From contig CP021237.1 of NCBI GenBank assembly GCA_002151545.1, forward strand, positions 310,001 through 374,000: a DNA stretch of 64,000 nucleotides, read 5' to 3'. The notes beneath the pieces are model-generated. The model made no database searches. It was given only the letters and a program-made list of their open reading frames with translations, and had not been told where the DNA came from. The position numbers and the translations under genes were made by a program. Positions 26,230 to 33,476 of the stretch are shown here, in pieces; the stretch's first letter is position 1, and the number at the start of each line of letters is the position of its first letter. The DNA comes from Sphingobacteriaceae bacterium GW460-11-11-14-LB5. Its GTDB lineage: Bacteria > Bacteroidota > Bacteroidia > Sphingobacteriales > Sphingobacteriaceae.

Positions 26230-26685
26230 ATGTTAGGCATATTAAAAGAAGAGGAAATAGAAAAGCTCCTTAAAGAACAATATATTGGCCGTTTGGCCTG
26301 CCATGCCCATGGCGTAAGTTACATTGTGCCCATCAATTATGTGTACAATAACGGCACGGTTTACGCGCACTCTGCTCCCGGGCAAAAAATCAGGATGATG
26401 AAAAGTAATCCTCAGGTATGCTTTCAGACCGACCAGATCCGCGATACCTTTAACTGGAAGAGTGTAGTGTGCTGGGGCAAGTTTGAAGAAATCAATGATA
26501 ATGCAGAAAAGCAAAGAGCACTTCAGGGGATTATCCACCGGATGATGCCTTTAACCAATACCCCTTCGGCACAGCCGTCACATGGTACGGGCAAAGCAGA
26601 TACTTATGATGAAGATATTATCGTGTTTAAAATTATCTTACACCTTAAAACGGGCAGATTTGAGGTTCACGATACCGTAGAGTAA
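26230..26685 (+). CDS. Pyridoxamine 5'-phosphate oxidase-like flavin protein
   Basis: The 151-residue protein fits the split-barrel PNPOx-like fold used by flavin-binding and NimA-type proteins: GRLACHAHGVSYIVPINYVY near residue 22, then AHSAPGQKIRMMKSNPQVCFQ, and SVVCWGKFEEI. A His around residue 28 and the Pro-Ile-Asn segment are usual in the group. It is cytoplasmic and probably binds FMN or F420-like flavin; the substrate is not known. It lies 32 bp after the broken alcohol dehydrogenase and 148 bp before a gene with a CRP-type promoter, in a block that looks oxygen-related. Confidence 0.8.
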   Translation: MLGILKEEEIEKLLKEQYIGRLACHAHGVSYIVPINYVYNNGTVYAHSAPGQKIRMMKSNPQVCFQTDQIRDTFNWKSVVCWGKFEEINDNAEKQRALQGIIHRMMPLTNTPSAQPSHGTGKADTYDEDIIVFKIILHLKTGRFEVHDTVE

Positions 26686-26706
26686 GTACTTTCCGTAAAA
26701 TCATTA

Positions 26707-26776
26707 AAAAGTGATCTCACTCACTTTTCGTTTTGACTGGCATCATGCTTTGGTTGGTTCAACTGCGATAGTTTTG
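26707..26776 (+). promoter_or_regulatory. CRP/FNR-type operator and -7 box upstream of the Cys-rich protein gene
   Basis: AAAAGTGA (26707-26714) and TCACTTTT (26721-26728) form a perfect inverted repeat with a 6-bp spacer. This keeps the GTGA-N6-TCAC core of CRP-family sites. TAGTTTTG at 26769-26776 is an exact TAnnTTTG -7 box. The site centre is 51.5 bp before the -7 box, or about -63 from the likely start, a position usual for class I activation. Confidence 0.65.
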
Positions 26777-26832
26777 CTGTCGAAATCATCGGCTTTTTGT
26801 TATAAAAGGCCAAACCTATATCACAAAATATC

Positions 26833-28614
26833 ATGCCACATTCATTCCATATCCCCGTATTAGGCTTAGGTTATTCTATTGATACCCCACTTAAAGTTGC
26901 CAGATACGGTATTTCATCCGTGCTTTCTATTGTTGATGACGAACTGATCGAGCGAATGCGTGCTTATCATTCAAAAAAACGCCTGATTCATTTCGATGCA
27001 ATTCCAAAAGGAGAAACGGATAGCCGGAGTAAACGCATCACCGCCTACCTCAATTTTTTGTCGGATACCATCACCGACGATTTCAAAACTTTAAAACAAC
27101 AGGATTTTTCAATTGGAAATGATATTTGCCGCTATTTCGAACTTTTGCCCGATACCGCTAAATTAAAACATGGGTATGATCTGATGTTGGAATATCCTGA
27201 AGGTGAAACCAAAAAGACCTTCCAGTCGCTTTTAAAAAATGCGATGCGGATGGGGGCTATTGATGTGAACATCATGGCCAAGGTAGATAAAATGAATTAT
27301 GCAGATGGCGAATATTCCGGCGATATGAATACCGATGCATTGGCGGCACTTCGTGGTTTTGCAGAAAGTAAACTGAGCGCTTCAGTGGTGTTATCTGCAG
27401 GTATGAACCCGAAATTATACAGTTATATGGAAAATTTTGAAGACTTTTTTCCAGATGAAAATGGCAAGCTGAAAAAGAAAATCATCTTAAAAGTTAGCGA
27501 TTTCAGGTCGGCATTGATCCAGGCTAAATTTTTGGCAAAAAAGGGTTTGTGGGTTTCAGAATTCAGAATAGAATCGGGCTTAAATTGTGGTGGCCATGCC
27601 TTTGCAACGGAAGGATATTTATTGGGGCCGATTTTGGAAGAATTTAAGCTCAAAAAAAATGATATGCTCATCGAGCTTTTTAAAATGTACCAATTTGCTT
27701 TGGCGCAAAAGGGAATCCAAACAGAAAAACAGCCTAAACAACGGATCAGTGTGCAAGGTGGCATAGGTACTGCAGCAGAACACGATTTCCTCCTTCAATA
27801 TTATAATCTAGATGCCACAGGATGGGGAAGCCCTTTTCTGTTGGTACCCGAAGTAACCAATGTAGATGCCGAAACATTAGTAAAATTGGCCGGCTCGACA
27901 GAAAGCGATTTTTATTTAAGCGGGGCCTCTCCGCTGGGTATCCGGTTTAATAATTTTAAAAATAGTACAATAGATCTCCAGCGCACCGAGCGGATTAAAA
28001 AGGGCAGGCCCGGAAGTCCGTGTACCAAAAAATACCTCTGCAACAATACCGAATTTACCGAACAAGCCATCTGTACGGCATCCCGCGAATATCAGCACTT
28101 AAAGATCAAAAGCTTAAAAACAGCTAGTCTATCAGAAGATGAATACCAGAAACAGTTTAACCTGGTAACCGAAAAAGTTTGCCTTTGTGAAGGCTTATGT
28201 TCCTCAACTTATTTGAAATATAATATGGTTAAACCAAAAGAAAATACCGCAATAGCCATTTGCCCGGGACCAAACCTGGCTTATTTTTCTGATGTATATT
28301 CATTTGAGGAGATGGTTGGCCATATTTATGGAAAAATTAACCTGCTGAGCAAAGTGGAAAGGCCACATATTTTTATCAAAGAGCTTAACCTATACATCGA
28401 CTATCTTCAGGAAGATATCAAACAGCAGCTTCAAAATTTTAGCGATAAAAAAAGAAAGCAATTAAACGGATTCAAACTCCAGCTGGCCGAAGGCATTAAT
28501 TATTATAAAAAGCTTTTTGCCGAGGTTGCCGATCAGGCATCTGGTGAATTAAAAGGATTGTATGAGCAACTGGCGAAGTCGAAAGACAAACTGGATGGAT
28601 TGATTGTTGAATAA
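26833..28614 (+). CDS. Large Cys-rich protein of unknown function with TIM-barrel-like N-terminus
   Basis: 593 residues, no signal peptide or membrane segment. The N-terminal 350 residues recall nitronate monooxygenase or related flavin TIM barrels: VLGLGYSIDTPLKVARYGIS at the start, LNCGGHAF near 255 and VQGGIGTAAEHDF near 305. The C-terminal third has clustered cysteines, CTKKYLCNNTEFTEQAIC (about 395-415) and CLCEGLC (about 452-458), which could bind an Fe-S cluster. I do not recognise the family with certainty. The CRP-type promoter and the next two genes (haem-PAS kinase and receiver-CRP regulator) suggest a role in low-oxygen metabolism, possibly redox chemistry. Confidence 0.6.
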   Translation: MPHSFHIPVLGLGYSIDTPLKVARYGISSVLSIVDDELIERMRAYHSKKRLIHFDAIPKGETDSRSKRITAYLNFLSDTITDDFKTLKQQDFSIGNDICRYFELLPDTAKLKHGYDLMLEYPEGETKKTFQSLLKNAMRMGAIDVNIMAKVDKMNYADGEYSGDMNTDALAALRGFAESKLSASVVLSAGMNPKLYSYMENFEDFFPDENGKLKKKIILKVSDFRSALIQAKFLAKKGLWVSEFRIESGLNCGGHAFATEGYLLGPILEEFKLKKNDMLIELFKMYQFALAQKGIQTEKQPKQRISVQGGIGTAAEHDFLLQYYNLDATGWGSPFLLVPEVTNVDAETLVKLAGSTESDFYLSGASPLGIRFNNFKNSTIDLQRTERIKKGRPGSPCTKKYLCNNTEFTEQAICTASREYQHLKIKSLKTASLSEDEYQKQFNLVTEKVCLCEGLCSSTYLKYNMVKPKENTAIAICPGPNLAYFSDVYSFEEMVGHIYGKINLLSKVERPHIFIKELNLYIDYLQEDIKQQLQNFSDKKRKQLNGFKLQLAEGINYYKKLFAEVADQASGELKGLYEQLAKSKDKLDGLIVE

Positions 28615-28671
28615 GGGAAAAAAGATCGGGAATAACTTTTCTATATTTACAAGGATATACTGATGTGATAC

Positions 28672-29862
28672 ATGGATAGATCGAAATTTTTAGATGCAAT
28701 TATTGAAAATGCCATTGATGGAATTATCACTATTGATGATAAAGGGATTATTGAACATTTAAACCCGGCTGCACTTGAGCTTTTTGGTTATGATAAAGCA
28801 GAACTGGTGGGAAAAAATGTTTCGGTTTTAATGCCGGAGCCCGACCATTCGCGCCATGATGGCTACTTATCCAGATATGAACATACCGGGCAGAAACACA
28901 TTATAGGTGTTGGGAGAGAAGTTTCCGGAAAGCGTAAAGATGGTTCTGTTTTTCCCTTTAGGCTGGGCGTAAGCGAAATAGAATTTAGTGACCGTAAAAT
29001 TTATACTGGTTTTATCCACGATCTGAGTAAAGAAAAAGCCAATGAAGAGCAGATTAGAAGTTACACCGAAAAACTAGAGGTTAAAATAAAAGAGCGTACA
29101 CACGATCTGGTTAAACTGGTATCCGAACTCGAAATGGCCAAAGAAAATATGCAGGCGCTATTTCAGAAAGAGAAAGAACTTAATCAGCTCAAAACAAGGT
29201 TTGTTTCCATGGCTTCGCATGAGTTTAGAACGCCACTTAGTTCTATACAATTATCAGCTTCTTTAATAGATAAATATACTTCTAAACAGGATGTGGCCAG
29301 TGTAGAAAAACATACGCTGAAAATCAAAAATTCGATCAATAACCTCACTACAATCTTAAACGACTTTCTTTCGCTGGAAAAACTTGAAGCCGGAAAAGTA
29401 GAAGCATCTGCCCAAACTTTCAATATCATCAGCTTTGCAGAAGAAATTGCAGAAGAAATGCAGATGATGACCAAAGAGAACCAGCATATTATTTACGAAC
29501 ATACCGGTACAACTGCCGAAGTTTATCTTGATCCGAACCTATTGAAAAATTGCGTGATCAATCTGATTTCCAATTCGATAAAATATTCTGGTGCCGACAC
29601 TTTGATCCAGTTCAATTCTATTTTAAAAGATGATGAGCTCCTTCTGGAGGTGAAGGATAACGGCATTGGTATTCCAAAAGTGGATCAGAATAACCTGTTC
29701 GAACCTTTTTTCAGGGCACATAATACAGGCGATATCCCTGGCACAGGTTTAGGGCTAAACATTGTAAAAAGATATGTAGGCCTGATGAATGGTACTGTAG
29801 CCTGCCAGAGTGAACAAAATTCGGGTACGGTTTTTACACTCCGCTTTACCTTCCGTAAATAA
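28672..29862 (+). CDS. FixL-like haem-PAS sensor histidine kinase
   Basis: The 396-residue protein has no membrane segment. Residues 5-120 form a PAS domain that keeps the FixL haem pocket: His62 (RHDGY), Arg68 (SRY), His76 (KHIIG) and Arg82 (GVGR). The spacings +6, +14 and +20 from the haem ligand equal those of His200, Arg206, His214 and Arg220 in Bradyrhizobium FixL. A coiled coil (120-170) leads to the HisKA domain with SHEFRTP (His183) and an ATPase domain with NLISNSIKYS, GIGIPK and GTGLGL. It probably senses oxygen and phosphorylates the regulator encoded 23 bp downstream. Haem binding is inferred from the residues. Confidence 0.85.
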   Translation: MDRSKFLDAIIENAIDGIITIDDKGIIEHLNPAALELFGYDKAELVGKNVSVLMPEPDHSRHDGYLSRYEHTGQKHIIGVGREVSGKRKDGSVFPFRLGVSEIEFSDRKIYTGFIHDLSKEKANEEQIRSYTEKLEVKIKERTHDLVKLVSELEMAKENMQALFQKEKELNQLKTRFVSMASHEFRTPLSSIQLSASLIDKYTSKQDVASVEKHTLKIKNSINNLTTILNDFLSLEKLEAGKVEASAQTFNIISFAEEIAEEMQMMTKENQHIIYEHTGTTAEVYLDPNLLKNCVINLISNSIKYSGADTLIQFNSILKDDELLLEVKDNGIGIPKVDQNNLFEPFFRAHNTGDIPGTGLGLNIVKRYVGLMNGTVACQSEQNSGTVFTLRFTFRK

Positions 29863-29885
29863 TTTTACAGTTAATACCCATTCCC

Positions 29886-30917
29886 ATGAACAAGAAAGTT
29901 TTGATTATTGAAGACAATGATGACATCAGGGAAAGTACAGCCGAAGTACTGGATCTGGCCGGTTACGAAACTTTTACCGCTAAACATGGTAAGTTAGGTG
30001 TAGAAATGGCACTGAACCATTTGCCGGATGTAATCCTTTGCGATATCATGATGCCGGAACTGGATGGTTATGGGGTGCTGTACCTGCTGAATAAAAATCA
30101 GAAAACGGCAAACATTCCTTTTATTTTCATTACGGCGAAAACTGAGCGGGCAGACATGCGAAAAGGTATGGAAATGGGAGCAGATGATTACCTCACCAAA
30201 CCATTTGATGACATCGAACTCTTTAAGGCTATAGAAAGCAGGTTTAAGAAAAAACAACAATCATCGGGCTTTAATTCAGGCACAGGCAATAGCGAAACGG
30301 TGATGAACGAACTTCGCAAAAGGGGCAAATCAAGGCCAATTGCCAACAAACAAATTATTTATGTGGAAGGGGATGAGCCGACCCATCTTTATTATCTAGT
30401 TAAGGGCCAGGTAAAAACCTACAAACGTTTTAAGGATGGCAGGGAACTTTCATCCAGCTTGTATCATGACGGAGATTTTTTTGGATACGAAAGTTTATGT
30501 AATGGCGAGGTATACACAGACAATGCGGCAACCTTAATAGAATCAGACATTATCCAGATCCCCAAATCCGATTTTATGGAATACTTGCTCAACCATCAGG
30601 CGGTATCCAAAACTTTTATCGCTTTATTATCTGGAAATGTACGCGATAAAGGAAAGCAAATGCTCCAGCTGGCTTATTCATCCGTACGAAAACGTGTGGC
30701 AGAAGCATTGTTACAGGTGGCCGTTAAATTTGGCGACGGTACTGAAGACAGCTGTACCATCAGGATCTCGCGCGATGATCTTGCTGCATTGGTAGGTACA
30801 GCCAGCGAAACAGTAAGCAGAATGCTCGCTGATTTTAAAGATGAAAAGCTTATCGATAAAACAGGTAATGCCATTAATATTCTCTCCTTAGAAAAATTAC
30901 GGAATATTAAACAGTAA
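29886..30917 (+). CDS. Receiver-CRP/FNR fusion response regulator
   Basis: The 343-residue protein joins two regulator types. Residues 1-120 are a receiver domain with acidic pocket ED(9-10), phosphoacceptor Asp53 (LCDIMMPELDG) and Lys105 (YLTKPF). Residues about 140-255 are a cyclic-nucleotide-binding-type beta-roll (HLYYLVKGQVKTYKRF, DGDFFGYESL). Residues 270-340 are a CRP-type helix-turn-helix with recognition helix GTASETVSRMLADFK. Rhizobia use separate FixJ and FixK proteins for these jobs; here one protein could do both. The FNR-type cysteines for an Fe-S cluster are absent, so sensing should come through the kinase. It is followed by the repeat array and then the cbb3 operon. Confidence 0.9.
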   Translation: MNKKVLIIEDNDDIRESTAEVLDLAGYETFTAKHGKLGVEMALNHLPDVILCDIMMPELDGYGVLYLLNKNQKTANIPFIFITAKTERADMRKGMEMGADDYLTKPFDDIELFKAIESRFKKKQQSSGFNSGTGNSETVMNELRKRGKSRPIANKQIIYVEGDEPTHLYYLVKGQVKTYKRFKDGRELSSSLYHDGDFFGYESLCNGEVYTDNAATLIESDIIQIPKSDFMEYLLNHQAVSKTFIALLSGNVRDKGKQMLQLAYSSVRKRVAEALLQVAVKFGDGTEDSCTIRISRDDLAALVGTASETVSRMLADFKDEKLIDKTGNAINILSLEKLRNIKQ

Positions 30918-31606
30918 TTGGGTTGGTTGCCCAGGGGTTAATCGGTTAATTGTTTAAATCGGTTAACTGTAAATTGCAAACTGAGAACTGTTAACTGGTA
31001 GTTGATAAATTAGTCGACTCCAAACGCACAAGCCCAAGCTCCGAACCCAAGGTTTAATCGGTTAATTGTAAATTGCAAACTGAGAACTGTTAACTGGTAT
31101 TTGATAGCCAGGTTGTTGATAAATGGTTGATTGCCCAGTGGTTAATCGGTTAATAGTTTAAATTGGTTAACTGTAAATTGCAAACTGAGAACCGTTAACT
31201 GGTATTTGATAGTCAGGTTGTTGATAAATGGTTGATTGCCCAGGGGTTAATTGTTTAAATTGGTTAACTGTAAATTGCAAACTGAGAACTGTTAACTGGT
31301 ATTTGATAGTCAGGTTGTTGATAAATGGTTGATTGCCCAGGGGTTAATCGGTTAATTGTTTAACTGTAAATTGCAAACTGAGAACCGTTAACTGGTAGTT
31401 GATAAATTAGTCGACTCCAAACGCACAAGCCCAAGCTCCGAACCCAAGGTTTAATCGGTTAATTGTTAATTGCAAACTGAGAACTGAAAACTGGTAGTTG
31501 ATAGCCAGGTTGTTCATGGATTAATCGACTATGGACTAAAGACTTCAGACTGTGGACTAATCAATCAGTTAATCGATCCCAGACGCCCAACTCCAAATTC
31601 AGAAAT
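30918..31606. repeat. Imperfect 97-bp tandem repeat array between regulator and hemN operon
   Basis: About 690 bp without a gene. The anchor TAAATTGCAAACTGAGAAC (or a one-base variant) occurs six times, starting near 30970, 31069, 31174, 31271, 31367 and 31467, at spacings of 96-105 bp. Each is flanked by GTTAAC-containing segments and by blocks with GGTTGATTGCCCAGGGG. A second block containing TTAGTCGACTCCAAACGC is present twice, at about 30999-31065 and 31394-31462. The last copy degenerates by about 31560. The array has stops in all frames and no terminator hairpin that I could see. Confidence 0.9.
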
Positions 31607-31672
31607 GTAACAAAAATCATTTTTTTCTCTAAGCATCCTCATCTGTTGCCGCTTACTTCCACTATAGTTTTG
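31607..31672 (+). promoter_or_regulatory. Degenerate CRP-type site and -7 box of the hemN-cco operon
   Basis: GTAA (31607-31610), six bases, TCAT (31617-31620) resembles the GTGA-N6-TCAC site at 26711 with one change per half. TAGTTTTG at 31665-31672 is the same -7 box as at 26769, and the centre-to-box distance is again 51.5 bp. The shared geometry supports control by one CRP-family protein. Confidence 0.55.
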
Positions 31673-31690
31673 TGTAGATAAACTCTGTAT

Positions 31691-32119
31691 ATGAAAGCTA
31701 TAGCTTATAACATCAAACCCGATGAAAAGGAATGGTTGGTACTGGCCAATTATAAAAAACACGACATTACCATAATTGCCAACAGTTTAACCGCCGATAC
31801 ACTTTCATTTGCAGCAGGAAAAGAGGCCTTATTGGTCTTTAATAATGATGAGCTGAGTGAAGCCATGATTACAGGCCTAAAAGCTTTGGGCATAAAATAT
31901 ATAGCCACTTCATCATCCGAAACCGATCATCTTGATTTAAAAGCCGCCGGTTCGGCCGGTTTAAAGGTAGCAAATGTTCCCCTGGCCGCTGGAGATGCAG
32001 AAGCTAAACTCCGCATGGAGCAGGTCATTAAAAACCTCGATCAATGGGCTGCAGGCAAATGTGTAGGTAAGGCATGTTGCTGCCAAAACGAATGTTCTAC
32101 CCTTAAAATGCTAAAATAA
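31691..32119 (+). CDS. Truncated D-lactate dehydrogenase-like domain with Cys-rich tail
   Basis: 142 residues. Residues 1-118 resemble the N-terminal catalytic domain of D-2-hydroxyacid dehydrogenases: a Rossmann-like pattern ending in LKALGIKYIAT, LDLKAAGSAGLKVANVPL and an alpha helix. The NAD-binding domain, which normally follows, is missing, and the usual substrate Arg region reads SSSETDHLD. The last 21 residues carry five cysteines (KCVGKACCCQNEC), as in a metal-binding tail. The frame is intact and the stop overlaps the hemN start by one base, so it looks like a real, reworked gene rather than debris. Catalysis is unlikely; metal or redox handling for oxidase assembly is only a guess. 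Confidence 0.65.
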   Translation: MKAIAYNIKPDEKEWLVLANYKKHDITIIANSLTADTLSFAAGKEALLVFNNDELSEAMITGLKALGIKYIATSSSETDHLDLKAAGSAGLKVANVPLAAGDAEAKLRMEQVIKNLDQWAAGKCVGKACCCQNECSTLKMLK

Positions 32120-33465
32120 TGGAAACTTCGGCATTGCTTAAAAAATATAATGTTGCGGCCCCCAGGTATACCAGTTATCCAACTGTTCCCTACTGGGATA
32201 ATGAAAGTTTTAATAAGCAAAACTGGTTAACAACCGTAGCAAAAACCTATGCAATACATCAGGAAGAAGGAATAAGTTTATACATCCATCTGCCGTTTTG
32301 CGAAAGTTTATGTACCTATTGTGGCTGCAATACGCGCATTACTAAAAACCATTCAGTAGAGCTGCCCTACATCATGGCCGTACTTGCCGAGTGGGAAATG
32401 TATGTTAAAGCCTTAGGTTGCAAGCCCAAATTAAAAGAGCTACACCTTGGCGGCGGAACACCTACTTTTTTTAGTCCGACCAACCTCGAAATACTCATTA
32501 GCGGAATTACCCTAAACTCAGCATTGGCTCTGGATATAGAATTTTCTTTCGAAGCGCATCCTGCAAATACTACTCCCGAACATCTTGAAACCTTATTCAA
32601 ACTCGGCTTTAAAAGGTTAAGCCTGGGTATACAGGATTTTGATCCTAAAGTTCAGTTTTTAATTAACCGGTTTCAAACGCCTGAAGAGGTTGCACAGGTT
32701 ACCATAAAAGCCAGGGAAATTGGTTATCGCTCCGTTAATTTTGACCTGATCTACGGTCTTCCGGGGCAAACCATCTCAGGCTTATCAGATACCATGCAAG
32801 AGGTTATTGCTATGCAACCCGATCGGATTGCTTTTTACAGTTATGCTCATGTGCCCTGGTTAAAACCCGGCCAAAGACATTATACCGAAGAAGATCTTCC
32901 TCTGGGCGACGAAAAATTTGCGCTCTACCAGTTGGGCAGGCACTTGCTCGATGAAGCGGGTTATAAAGACGTAGGCATGGATCATTTTGCACTGAAAAGC
33001 GATTCTTTGTTTAAGGCAATGACCGAACAGAAACTGCACCGCAATTTTATGGGTTACACTAACAGCCATACCCATTTATTGATTGGCCTTGGGGTGTCCT
33101 CCATCAGCGATAGCTGGACGGCTTTTGCACAAAACCCGAAAAAGGTAGAAGATTATCTTGATAAAATTGAACAAGGTGTACTACCGGTAGAAAAAGGACA
33201 TTTCCTTACAGCGGAAGATCTTGAAATAAGAAAACATATCCTTAATATCATGTGTAAGGAAAATACCGTGTACAAAGAAGGTATCCCCGAACTTGTTTAT
33301 GACAGGTTGTTGCCCTTATTACGCGATAAACTGATCTGGGTAACCGAAAAAGAAATCAGGATTACCACCAAAGGGCGATCGTTTTTAAGAAACGTGTGTA
33401 TGGCTTTCGACGAGAAGCTATGGCTTAAACAGCCCAAAACCCAGTTGTTCAGTTCATCAATTTAA
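32119..33465 (+). CDS. hemN: Oxygen-independent coproporphyrinogen III oxidase
   Basis: The 448-residue radical-SAM enzyme has the HemN cluster motif CESLCTYCGC (about 61-70), followed by LHLGGGTPTFF and GLPGQT, and a HemN C-terminal domain. It converts coproporphyrinogen III to protoporphyrinogen IX without oxygen and so supplies haem under microaerobic conditions. The N-terminal YNVAAPRYTSYPT segment distinguishes true HemN from HemW-type proteins. It starts one base inside the stop of the Cys-tailed protein gene and lies 11 bp before the copper ATPase gene, at the head of the cbb3 oxidase operon, where the extra haem is needed. Confidence 0.95.
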   Translation: METSALLKKYNVAAPRYTSYPTVPYWDNESFNKQNWLTTVAKTYAIHQEEGISLYIHLPFCESLCTYCGCNTRITKNHSVELPYIMAVLAEWEMYVKALGCKPKLKELHLGGGTPTFFSPTNLEILISGITLNSALALDIEFSFEAHPANTTPEHLETLFKLGFKRLSLGIQDFDPKVQFLINRFQTPEEVAQVTIKAREIGYRSVNFDLIYGLPGQTISGLSDTMQEVIAMQPDRIAFYSYAHVPWLKPGQRHYTEEDLPLGDEKFALYQLGRHLLDEAGYKDVGMDHFALKSDSLFKAMTEQKLHRNFMGYTNSHTHLLIGLGVSSISDSWTAFAQNPKKVEDYLDKIEQGVLPVEKGHFLTAEDLEIRKHILNIMCKENTVYKEGIPELVYDRLLPLLRDKLIWVTEKEIRITTKGRSFLRNVCMAFDEKLWLKQPKTQLFSSSI

Positions 33466-33476
33466 GTAAGGCAATA

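Noticed and set aside
29886..30917. FNR-type oxygen sensing by the CRP-like protein itself
   Set aside because: The N-terminal cysteines needed for an FNR Fe-S cluster are absent; the N-terminus is a receiver domain instead.
30918..31606. CRISPR or coding repeat protein
   Set aside because: Units of about 97 bp are repeated throughout, with no repeat-spacer alternation, and stops occur in all frames.
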